This document shows positions 45,523 through 53,351 of a stretch of 64,000 nt of DNA, piece after piece. The stretch spans positions 1 through 64,000 of the forward strand of contig JAFAKB010000016.1 of assembly GCA_019235885.1 (NCBI GenBank). The letters run 5' to 3'. The notes beneath the pieces were generated by a model. That model was not told the origin of the DNA. It searched no databases and was given only the letters and a program-made list of their open reading frames with translations. The translations under genes and the position numbers were made by a program. Numbering within the stretch: position 1 is the stretch's first letter; each line of letters opens with the position of its first letter. Source of the stretch: Candidatus Eremiobacterota bacterium (lineage in GTDB: Bacteria > Vulcanimicrobiota > Vulcanimicrobiia > Vulcanimicrobiales > Vulcanimicrobiaceae).

Positions 45523-47163
45523 ATGCGCCCGCTGATTGGACGCATGGTCGTTGGGGTCGTGTGGGCGGGATTGTTTCTGCTCACCGCGTGCACTCGTTCG
45601 ACGGACGAGGGTGTGGGCGGGCGGCACCCCTGGACGCAGCCGGGCGTGTTGCGCATGGCGACCAGCCTGTCGCCGAACACGCTGAACCCGTTTCTTTCGA
45701 CGCAGCAGGTCGAGGCGCTGATACAGGCGTTCGCGCTCGATCCGCTGGTCGCGGTCGACGAGAACGGGCACGACGTTCCGATCCTCGCGGCGGCGGTTCC
45801 GACGCTCGAGAACGGCGGGATCAGCCGCGACGGGCTCACCATCACGTACCGTTTGCGCAAGAACGTGCGCTGGCAGGACGGCGCGCCGTTCACCAGCCGC
45901 GACGTGGCGTTCTCCTATCACGCGATCATGAACCCGGCGACGACGGTCGCCACGCGGCACGGGTACGACGAGATCGCGCGCGTCGAGACGCCGGACAAGT
46001 ACACCGCCGTGTTCCGGCTGAAGCGCCCGTTTGCGCCCGCGGTGCACACCTTCTTCGCGCACAGCGACGCGCCGTACTACGTTCTGCCGGCGCACCTGCT
46101 CGCGCGGTATCCCGATCTGAACCGCATCCCGTTCAATTCGAAGCCCGTCGGAACGGGACCGTTCAAGGTCGAGCGCTGGGTGCGCGGCGACCGGATCGAG
46201 TACGTCGCGAACGACGACTACTTTCTCGGCAAGCCGAAGCTGCGCCGGATCGTCGTGCACCTCGTGCCCGACGAGAACACGATCGCCAGCCAGATGCGCG
46301 CCCACGAGATCGACTGGTTCTCCGCCGCGACTCCCCGCATGTACCCGCAGCTGCGCGCGATCGAAGGCGTGGGCGTGCGGCTCGTGCCGATGAACGCGAA
46401 CGACGCGATCCAGTTCAACACGAAGCGCGCGCCGTACGACGATTCGAACGTGCGCCGGGCGATCGGCTTGGCGATCGACAAGCCGCTGCTGGTGCGCGAA
46501 GCGACTTACGAGACGACCGTGCCGGCGACGGAGGACCTGCCCTGGTTCATGTGGGCGTTCGACCCGAAGGCCGGGACCACGGCCCGTGATCTGCCGCGCG
46601 CGAACGCGATGCTCGACGCAGCCGGCTGGAAACGCGGTTCCGACGGAATTCGGGTGAAAGACGGAAAGCGCTTCTCGATGAGCCTCGCCTATCGCAGCGA
46701 CAGCATCACCGACCGCAATCGCGGCGTGCTGATCGCCTCGATGCTGAAAGACGCCGGGATCGAGACCGAGCTCAAAGGCTACACGACCGCGCTGTTGTAC
46801 GGCCCGCCGGGCACCGGCGTCATGGCCGACGGAAAGTTCGAGGCCGCCTTGCAGACCTGGTACGCCGGCAGCGATCCGGACAACTCGACGCAGCTCACCT
46901 GCGACCAAGTCGCGCCGAAGGGGTTCAACTGGTCGCGCTACTGCAATCCCGCGATGGATGCCGCGCAGCACGCCGCGCTCTCGCACTACGACCGCCCGAC
47001 CCGCAAGCGCGCCTACGCGACGATTGAAGAGCTGCTCGCGCGCGACGCGCCCTACGTCTACCTGTGGTGGCCGCGCCAGATCGAAGCGGTCAACTCCGAT
47101 TTGAAACACTTCCGCCCCAACGGAATCATCGAGAACTGGAACGCTTGGGAGTGGTCGATCTAG
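45523..47163 (+). CDS. peptide/nickel-type ABC transporter substrate-binding lipoprotein
   Basis: The ATG at 45523 gives 546 residues with lipobox LTAC (Cys at about residue 24) and an SBP_bac_5 domain: LRMATSLSPNTLNPFLSTQQ, LTITYRLRKNVRWQDGAPFTSRDVAFSYHAI (in parts), KPVGTGPFKVERWVRGDRIE and NSDLKHFRPNG. It binds oligopeptides or similar ligands in the periplasm. No permease or ATPase genes lie beside it, so it works with a transporter elsewhere or is a sensor. Confidence 0.88.
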   Translation: MRPLIGRMVVGVVWAGLFLLTACTRSTDEGVGGRHPWTQPGVLRMATSLSPNTLNPFLSTQQVEALIQAFALDPLVAVDENGHDVPILAAAVPTLENGGISRDGLTITYRLRKNVRWQDGAPFTSRDVAFSYHAIMNPATTVATRHGYDEIARVETPDKYTAVFRLKRPFAPAVHTFFAHSDAPYYVLPAHLLARYPDLNRIPFNSKPVGTGPFKVERWVRGDRIEYVANDDYFLGKPKLRRIVVHLVPDENTIASQMRAHEIDWFSAATPRMYPQLRAIEGVGVRLVPMNANDAIQFNTKRAPYDDSNVRRAIGLAIDKPLLVREATYETTVPATEDLPWFMWAFDPKAGTTARDLPRANAMLDAAGWKRGSDGIRVKDGKRFSMSLAYRSDSITDRNRGVLIASMLKDAGIETELKGYTTALLYGPPGTGVMADGKFEAALQTWYAGSDPDNSTQLTCDQVAPKGFNWSRYCNPAMDAAQHAALSHYDRPTRKRAYATIEELLARDAPYVYLWWPRQIEAVNSDLKHFRPNGIIENWNAWEWSI

Positions 47164-47744
47164 CCCCGTATCTGGGGGCGAGGCCATGCTTTGATCAGTC
47201 GTTCGTGCGCCGAATCGTCGATCAGCGCCAGAAGCCGGCTCTGCCTCGTCTCCTCGCGCTTCGCGCTGACGACCCAGAAGGCTGCGAGGCGCCGGTACGA
47301 CGGCGGCTGCCGCAGAAAGAACGCCCACGCGCGCTCGTTCCGCCGAAACGCTCGCTCCATCTCCGCATCGAGCGCGGCCGTTCGGCGCGCGTCGTGCGCG
47401 CGCTGCGCCGCGGCTTCATCGCGCCGAGCGAAGGCACGCAGCCCCGCCGGATGCATAAGCTTCAGCTCGACGAGCTCCTTCGCGCGCTTGATGTTCACCG
47501 CGCTCCAGCTGCTCGCGGCGGCGCGCGGCGTGAACCGAATCTGATACGATTCGTCGTCGATCGGACGGCGGATGCCGTCGATCCAGCCGAAGCACAGGGC
47601 TTCATCGATGGCTTGCTGCGGCGACATGCTTCGCCTGCCTGAAGCCTTCCTGTAGAAGCCGACGACGAGCACGTCGCTCGTCGCATGGTGCGCTTCGAGC
47701 CACCTTCGGAATGCCGCTTGGGTAGCGAAGAACTTCGGTTTCAG
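47160..47744 (-). CDS. YdeI/OmpD-associated family protein (probable CTG start)
   Basis: The family N-terminus (KPKFFATQAAFRRWLEAHHA, then VVGFYRKASGR, DEALCFGWIDGIRRPIDDES) is encoded upstream of the first GTG at 47672, and no ATG, GTG or TTG exists upstream in that frame. A CTG at 47744 has GGAGGGG about 6 bases before it and overlaps the TGA of the DUF1028 gene (CTGA), so it is the probable start; 194 residues. The C-terminal YdeI helical domain ends in RRLAAFWVVSAKREETR. Role unknown. Confidence 0.8.
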   Translation of the reverse strand: MKPKFFATQAAFRRWLEAHHATSDVLVVGFYRKASGRRSMSPQQAIDEALCFGWIDGIRRPIDDESYQIRFTPRAAASSWSAVNIKRAKELVELKLMHPAGLRAFARRDEAAAQRAHDARRTAALDAEMERAFRRNERAWAFFLRQPPSYRRLAAFWVVSAKREETRQSRLLALIDDSAHERLIKAWPRPQIRG

Positions 47745-48619
47745 CCGCGCCCCTCCGGCGCCTTGCGAAACGCGCGCAGGTATTCGAGCGTTTGGCGGTC
47801 GATCGTGCCGTCCGCGCGCACGCGGTTCTCCAGGTTCTCCACGTGCATGAACGCGACCAGCGCTTCGCGCGCCGCGTCGTCGAACGGACCTTCGTCGTGC
47901 CGTGCGAGCGCGCCGGCGCGGACGAGCTCGCCCACGATCTCGCGGCCGAGCGCGTCGTCGATCTCGAGCACGTCATGCGGTTCGGCCGGGAAGTGGTACA
48001 GCTTGTGCAGGTCCAGCAATCGCGCCAGCTCGTCGATCGGCGCGGGGTGGTCGTCGACGCGCAGGTCGACGTAGCGGTCGTTGAAGCCGCCGTAACCGCC
48101 GCCCGGCTTCACGACGATCAGCGCGGCGCTCTGCTGGCCGCGCTTGTCACCGCCTTCGCGCTGCCCCGCCGCGAGCGCGGCGACGAGCCGGTCCGCGAGC
48201 GTGCCGCGGGCATGCGCGAACGCCTCCGCCATCGCATCGACGACCGCCGGGCCGGCGAGGCAGTTTCCTTGCGCCGCGAAGCCGTCGCGCGCGATCCCGC
48301 CGGCCCACTCGATGCAGCGCGCACCGGTGTAGGTCGCGCTGCGGCCGCCGGCGGCGACGATCCCGAACTGGCGGTCGTCGGCGTTCTCGTCGGCGGCGAC
48401 CAGCGTTTGCGCGATCTGCTCGGGCGGCTCCCCGCCGCGCAGCAGCTCGAGCGCGCGCGGGCCGAAGCTCGTGTTCGCCCACGCCTGCGTCGCGATCGCG
48501 CCGGCGCCGGCCTCGAGCCAGGGAACGACGGCGCCGACGGCGAGAAACTTGGACTGCACGGCGATCCCGATCTCGCCTTTGTCGGGATCGGCGGCCACGA
48601 TCGAAAACGTCGAGAGCAC
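47741..48619 (-). CDS. DUF1028 family protein (Ntn-hydrolase-like)
   Basis: I chose the GTG at 48619 because the family begins STFSIVAADPDKGEIGIAVQ; 292 residues. The conserved KFLAVGAVVPWLEAG, ATQAWANTSFGPRALELL, GNCLAGPAVVDAMAEAF and RYVDLRVDDHPAPIDELARLLDLH segments identify DUF1028. A Ser/Thr nucleophile near the N-terminus is proposed for the family, but substrate is unknown. It is divergent from the beta-propeller gene with 49 bases between, and coupled to the YdeI-type gene. Confidence 0.88.
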   Translation of the reverse strand: MLSTFSIVAADPDKGEIGIAVQSKFLAVGAVVPWLEAGAGAIATQAWANTSFGPRALELLRGGEPPEQIAQTLVAADENADDRQFGIVAAGGRSATYTGARCIEWAGGIARDGFAAQGNCLAGPAVVDAMAEAFAHARGTLADRLVAALAAGQREGGDKRGQQSAALIVVKPGGGYGGFNDRYVDLRVDDHPAPIDELARLLDLHKLYHFPAEPHDVLEIDDALGREIVGELVRAGALARHDEGPFDDAAREALVAFMHVENLENRVRADGTIDRQTLEYLRAFRKAPEGRG

Positions 48620-48668
48620 GACCGGTCCGTTCGAAACCGGACGGCCCACTCTTTCCGAGAGGACCACC

Positions 48669-49796
48669 ATGGCGGCGGGCTATCAGATCTACGTCAGCTT
48701 TTCCGGCGAGTCGGGCGCGAAGATCGAAAACGTCGGCGCGCTCTCGGCGACCGGCGAGTATCTCGGCGAAGTCCTCAGCGGCGGCGGCCCGTACGACGAG
48801 CTGCGCGGCCTCGCGGTCGACTCGGCTGGCCGGCTGTACGTCGCGAACGCGTACAAGAAGGGCTCCTCGGTCGACGTCTTCTCGGCGACGGTCAACGCCG
48901 ACGGCTTCAGCCGCGACTTCCTCGGCACGCTGATCACGCCGAAATCGACGAACGCGCTGCTGCACCCGTACGGCGTCGCGTTCGACGGCGACAACCTGTT
49001 CGTCTCGAGTCAGGACACCAACGTCGTCTCCTCGTACGCGATCTCCGGGAAGAAGATGCCGAAAGCGACCACGCAGCCCGTCGCGCCGTACCTGCTGAAG
49101 CTCAACAAGAAGGGCAGCTATTACGACGGAACGTTCGTCGCGTCGGCCGAGCCGGTGCCGATCGGAAAGAAGAAGCCGGTGACGCCGCCAGCCGTCGATC
49201 CCAAGGACGGCGGCCTCTCGATGGAAGGCTTCGACCCGCAGACCGTGGAGCAAGAGCCGCACGCGGCCGACGCGTCCGACGCGGCGCTCCCGGCGAAGCA
49301 GCAGGCCCGCCACTCGGTGCGCGGGATCGCGTTCGCCGGAAAGCGGTTGTACGTCGCGGACCAGGCGAAGGACCGCGTCGGCATCTACGGCCACAAGCAA
49401 GGGACGTTCCACGGCTGGATCAATGCGACCGCGGACACGAGCGTGAACCCACACACGATGGACAAACCCGTCGGCCTCGCGGTGAACCCGGCGAACGGAA
49501 ACGTCTACGTCGGCAGCCCGAAGAACGAAGCGATCTTCGCGTACGACCCGGCGACCGGCGTGCTCAGCCTGGTGATCAGCTCGGCGACCAGCTCGACCAC
49601 GGGCGACCTGCCGAGCGCGGCCGAGGCGCTGCAAGACCTCTCCGGGCTGTCGTTCACGCCGGACGGCGGCACGCTGATCTTCGGCAGCCGCAAGCAGATG
49701 CAGCTCTATCAGCTGAACCTTTCGACCAACGAGCTCGCGCCGTTCGGCGAACAGCTCAAAGACGCGCCCGAGTGCGTGCTGGTGGTCAGCCTCTAG
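48669..49796 (+). CDS. NHL/SMP-30-like beta-propeller protein
   Basis: The 375-residue protein has repeated propeller-blade motifs: ELRGLAVDSAGRLYVANAYK, PYGVAFDGDNLFVSSQDTN, VRGIAFAGKRLYVADQAKDR, PVGLAVNPANGNVYVGSPKN, LSGLSFTPDGGTLIFGSRKQ. There is no signal peptide. An acidic/Pro insert interrupts the middle. Likely a cytoplasmic binding scaffold or lactonase-like enzyme; no catalytic residues are identifiable. Confidence 0.7.
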   Translation: MAAGYQIYVSFSGESGAKIENVGALSATGEYLGEVLSGGGPYDELRGLAVDSAGRLYVANAYKKGSSVDVFSATVNADGFSRDFLGTLITPKSTNALLHPYGVAFDGDNLFVSSQDTNVVSSYAISGKKMPKATTQPVAPYLLKLNKKGSYYDGTFVASAEPVPIGKKKPVTPPAVDPKDGGLSMEGFDPQTVEQEPHAADASDAALPAKQQARHSVRGIAFAGKRLYVADQAKDRVGIYGHKQGTFHGWINATADTSVNPHTMDKPVGLAVNPANGNVYVGSPKNEAIFAYDPATGVLSLVISSATSSTTGDLPSAAEALQDLSGLSFTPDGGTLIFGSRKQMQLYQLNLSTNELAPFGEQLKDAPECVLVVSL

Positions 49797-51114
49797 CGCG
49801 CAGGACCGCGCGCAGACCGCTGCGCGGGACCGGCGGCACGAGCGGCCAGTTCGGGGTGAGATCCTGCGGCGGCAGCGTCCAGTCGTAGCCGCGCACGAGC
49901 CGGGCGGTGAACAGCGCCATGAAGATCGCGGTGAGGTCGAAGCCAGGACAGCGGTGTCCGTCGGGCGGGCCCGCGCCTTGCGGCGTGTACGCGAACGCGT
50001 GCGCGCGGTGCTCGGCGCGTTCGCCGAACCGGTCGGGATCGAAGCGTTCGGGATCGGGGAAGCTCGCCGCCTCGCGGTCGTTCGTCCACACCGCCGCCGC
50101 GACGCCCCAACCTTCCGGGATGGTGAAGCCGTCGACCACGAACGCGCGCCGCGCCTTGCCCATGACGATCGGCACGATCGGCGCCAGACGCCGCACCTCG
50201 TTGACGACTTGCATGAGGTACGCGTTCGCCGCCAGCTCGCGCAGCGTCGGTGGTTCGGAAAGCGTCGCTACCGCCGCGGCGAGGCGCTCGCGCACGTCGG
50301 GATACTGCGTCAACGAGACGATCGTCGTGGCGAGCTGTCCGAACACGATGAAGCCGGCCAGGAAGAGATGGTGCAATTCGCCGGGCGCGTCGTCGTCGGC
50401 GATCGTGGTGCCGTCGTCGAGTCGGGCTGCGAGGAGCCGCCCGAGGCCGTCGTCGTACGCGCGGTCGCGGTGCGCGCGGACCAGCGTCCGGTAGTACGCG
50501 AGCGCGTCGTCCTTCGCGCGGACGCCGTTCGTGTACGGGGTTCCCGGGAGCGGGATCGGCAGCGAGGTGAAGGCGGCGGCAATGCGCTCGCAGCGCTGCA
50601 CGAGCGCGACCAGGTCCGGTCCGGGCTCGAGGCTCGCAAAGACCGCGCCTAGCGTTTCGATCACGAGCCGCTTGAGCTCGTCGTTCCAGCCGATCTCGCC
50701 GGCCTCGCACCAGCGCGCGAACGCCGCGTCGACGAAGCGCGTCATCGTAGGCAGATACGACTCGATCGCCTCGCGCGAGAGCGCCGCCTCGACGGACCGC
50801 CTGCGCCGCGCGTGCGCGTCGCCGTTGAGGCCGTTCACCACGGTAGGCCCGCCGAAGAGCGTTTGAATGTTCCCCGGATTCGCGCCTTCGCGCACGACGT
50901 TCGCCGGATCGTAGAACGCCTCGAGCGGTTCCGGGCCGCTGAGCACCGCGGTCTTGCGCCCGAGCAGGTTGGTGCGAAACACGCGCCCGTGCTTGGCGCG
51001 CCGCTCCTGCACGAACGCGAACGGGTCTTTGACGAACGCGAGCGTTTCGCCGAGCCCGGGAAGGCCGTTGCTGCCCGGCGGCAGCGTGGTCGCCGGCAGG
51101 GTAGCGGTTGCCAT
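49786..51114 (-). CDS. cytochrome P450 with a CYP152-like haem loop
   Basis: The 442-residue protein has ExxR in EVRRLAPIVP, PERFDPDRF and the haem ligand in YTPQGAGPPDGHRCPGFDLT (Cys389). The GHRCPG loop with PQGxG resembles fatty-acid peroxygenases (CYP152: P450BSbeta, OleT). The I-helix reads HHLFLAGFIVFGQLATT, lacking the usual acid-Thr pair for O2 activation, which also fits peroxide use, although the CYP152 Arg-Pro pair is not visible. No redox partner is encoded nearby. It overlaps the beta-propeller gene by 11 bases tail to tail. Confidence 0.85.
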   Translation of the reverse strand: MATATLPATTLPPGSNGLPGLGETLAFVKDPFAFVQERRAKHGRVFRTNLLGRKTAVLSGPEPLEAFYDPANVVREGANPGNIQTLFGGPTVVNGLNGDAHARRRRSVEAALSREAIESYLPTMTRFVDAAFARWCEAGEIGWNDELKRLVIETLGAVFASLEPGPDLVALVQRCERIAAAFTSLPIPLPGTPYTNGVRAKDDALAYYRTLVRAHRDRAYDDGLGRLLAARLDDGTTIADDDAPGELHHLFLAGFIVFGQLATTIVSLTQYPDVRERLAAAVATLSEPPTLRELAANAYLMQVVNEVRRLAPIVPIVMGKARRAFVVDGFTIPEGWGVAAAVWTNDREAASFPDPERFDPDRFGERAEHRAHAFAYTPQGAGPPDGHRCPGFDLTAIFMALFTARLVRGYDWTLPPQDLTPNWPLVPPVPRSGLRAVLRARG

Positions 51115-51222
51115 GCGCCAGCATTCCTCGCCACCGGCCCGGGCCCTGGACGCGCCTTCGAGCCGCGCCAGGAACTCACAGGGCGGATGACGTTCACCCT
51201 CACCACGATGAAGGAGGTCCGA

Positions 51223-52497
51223 ATGCACGTCCGACGACTGGGTGCCACCCTCACCGCCGCGTTCGCGCTCGCCGCGCTCGCCGGTCCGGCGCCGACGCGC
51301 GCCGCCGATCAGCCCGAGATCGTGATCGGCGCCGTCTTGCCGCTCACCGGAACGCTCGCCCAGACCGGCGCGGGGCTGCGCACCGCGATGGTGCTGGCGC
51401 AGGATCTGGTGAACGGTCACGTCAGCTACCCGCTGCCGGCCGTCGGGAAGAGCGGCTTGCCGCACCTGAACCACGCGCGCATCCGGATCGAGTTCGCGGA
51501 TTCGCAAGGAAAGCCGGACCAGGCGCGCGCCGCGGCCGAGCAGCTCATCACGCAGCAGCACGCCGTCGCGCTGATCGGCACCTACGCATCCTCGACGACG
51601 GCGACCGCCTCGCAAGTCGCGGAGCGCTACGGGATCCCGTTCCTCAACCCCGACTCCACCTCGCCGGGGCTCACCTCGCGCGGCCTGAAGTGGTTCTTCC
51701 GCACGACGCCGCACGACGGCACGTTCGCCGAGAACTTCGTCCAGTTCTTGAGCGATCTCAAGAAGACGAAGAAGGACATCGGCGTGAAGCGCGTCGCGAT
51801 CGTCGGCGAGGACGGCTTGTTCGGCACCGGCGCCGGCGACGCCGAAGACGCCGCCGCGAAGAAGGGCGGATACGACGTCGTCACGCGCGTCTCGTATCCC
51901 GCCACCACGACCGAGGTCAACGCCGAGGTGCAGAAGGTGAAGGCGGCCGCGCCGGACGTGATCATGCAAGCGTCGTACCTGCCCGACGCGCTGCTGTTCA
52001 TGCGCGGCTACAAGCAGCAGGGCGTGAACGTCAAGGCGATCCTGGCGCAGGACGCCGGCTTCATCGACCCCGGCTTCGTGCGCACGCTCGGCGGTGACGC
52101 GGACGGCGTCTTCACGCGCGAAGTCTTCTCGCTCGACATCAAGCACCGCAACCAGGCGGTCCCGCTCATCGACCAGCTCTTCCGCCAGCGCTTCGGCGAC
52201 AAGCCGCTCGACGGCAACACCGCGCGAGACTTCATGGGCGTGCTGGTGATCGCGGACGCGATCGACCGCGCCGGCTCGACGAAGCCCGACGCGATCCGCG
52301 ACGCGCTGCGCAAGACGAACATTCCCGGCAAGCTCACCCTCATGCCGTGGAACAGCATCAAATTCGACGACACCGGGCAGAACGTCGGCGGCTCCGGCAT
52401 CATCGAGCAGGTCCAGGACGGCAAGTACGAGACGGTGTGGCCGTTCGACGTCGCGGTGAGAAAACCGATCTGGCCGATGCCGGCGTGGAAGCGCTGA
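51223..52497 (+). CDS. branched-chain-amino-acid-type ABC transporter substrate-binding protein
   Basis: The ATG at 51223 has AAGGAGG five bases before it; 424 residues. A signal peptide (LGATLTAAFALAALAGPAPTRA) precedes a type-I periplasmic binding fold: IVIGAVLPLTGTLAQTGAG, ALIGTYASSTTATASQVAER, VAIVGEDGLFGTGAGD and DVIMQASYLPDALLFMRGYK. The downstream catabolic genes suggest an amide, hydantoin or amino-acid-derived ligand instead of leucine. It begins the transporter-catabolism operon. Confidence 0.9.
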   Translation: MHVRRLGATLTAAFALAALAGPAPTRAADQPEIVIGAVLPLTGTLAQTGAGLRTAMVLAQDLVNGHVSYPLPAVGKSGLPHLNHARIRIEFADSQGKPDQARAAAEQLITQQHAVALIGTYASSTTATASQVAERYGIPFLNPDSTSPGLTSRGLKWFFRTTPHDGTFAENFVQFLSDLKKTKKDIGVKRVAIVGEDGLFGTGAGDAEDAAAKKGGYDVVTRVSYPATTTEVNAEVQKVKAAAPDVIMQASYLPDALLFMRGYKQQGVNVKAILAQDAGFIDPGFVRTLGGDADGVFTREVFSLDIKHRNQAVPLIDQLFRQRFGDKPLDGNTARDFMGVLVIADAIDRAGSTKPDAIRDALRKTNIPGKLTLMPWNSIKFDDTGQNVGGSGIIEQVQDGKYETVWPFDVAVRKPIWPMPAWKR

Positions 52498-53351
52498 GCA
52501 CCTTCGCGCAACTGCTCGCGGCCGGTGTGCTGACCGGCCTCGTGTTCGCGCTGGTCGCGGTCGGCCTGACGCTGGTGTACGGAGTGATGGACGTGGTGAA
52601 CTTCGCGCACGGCGAGTTTCTGATGCTCGCGATGTACGCGACGCTCGGGCTCGCGCTGCTCGGGCTGGGTCCGCTGCTGGGGCTGCCGCTGGTCGCGATC
52701 GCGCTGTTTTTGTTCGGAATCGTCGTCTACCGCGTTTTCGTCCGGCGGCTGCTGGCGGGACCGCCGGAGGCGACGGTGTTCGGAACGTTCGGGCTGCTGG
52801 TGCTGCTGCAAGGGCTTGCGCAGGCGCTGTTCACCAGCGATTACCGCTCGGTGCCGGCCCCGCCGCTGCAAGCGACGATCCGGTTCGGCCCGCTCGCGCT
52901 CTCGCAGGCGACGCTGGTCGAAGGCGCGGGCGCGCTGATCCTCACCGCGGTGCTGTTCGCGTTCGTCGAGTACACCGAGACGGGCCGTGCGATGCGCGCC
53001 GTCGCCGAAGACCGCGTCGCGGCGACGCTGATGGGGATCGACGTGCAGCGCATCAACGCGCTCGCTTTCGGAATCGGCGCTGCGTGCGTCGGCGCGGCTG
53101 GCGCGCTGCTGATGCTCTCGTATCCGGTCTACCCGACCGCAGGTGCGTCGTTCGCGCTGACGGCGTTCGTCGTCGTCGCGCTCGGCGGGTTCGGCAGCAT
53201 TCACGGCGCGCTGGTCGGCGCGCTGCTCGTCGGCTTGCTCGAAGTCTTCGGCGGCTTCTACCTCGCGCCCGAGCTGAAGATGGTGCCGGTGTACCTGGCC
53301 TACCTGGCCGTCGTGCTGCTGCGGCCGCAAGGATTGTTGGGCCGGCGATGA
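52485..53351 (+). CDS. livH: branched-chain-type ABC transporter permease LivH
   Basis: The GTG at 52485 overlaps the end of the binding-protein gene; 288 residues. It has about eight membrane helices with LivH motifs LTLVYGVMDVVNFAHGEFLMLAM, MRAVAEDRVAATLMGIDVQRINALAF and the GGFGSIHGALVGALLVGLLE EAA-like loop (shown in parts). The stop overlaps the next start (ATGA). Confidence 0.92.
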   Translation: MEALSTFAQLLAAGVLTGLVFALVAVGLTLVYGVMDVVNFAHGEFLMLAMYATLGLALLGLGPLLGLPLVAIALFLFGIVVYRVFVRRLLAGPPEATVFGTFGLLVLLQGLAQALFTSDYRSVPAPPLQATIRFGPLALSQATLVEGAGALILTAVLFAFVEYTETGRAMRAVAEDRVAATLMGIDVQRINALAFGIGAACVGAAGALLMLSYPVYPTAGASFALTAFVVVALGGFGSIHGALVGALLVGLLEVFGGFYLAPELKMVPVYLAYLAVVLLRPQGLLGRR

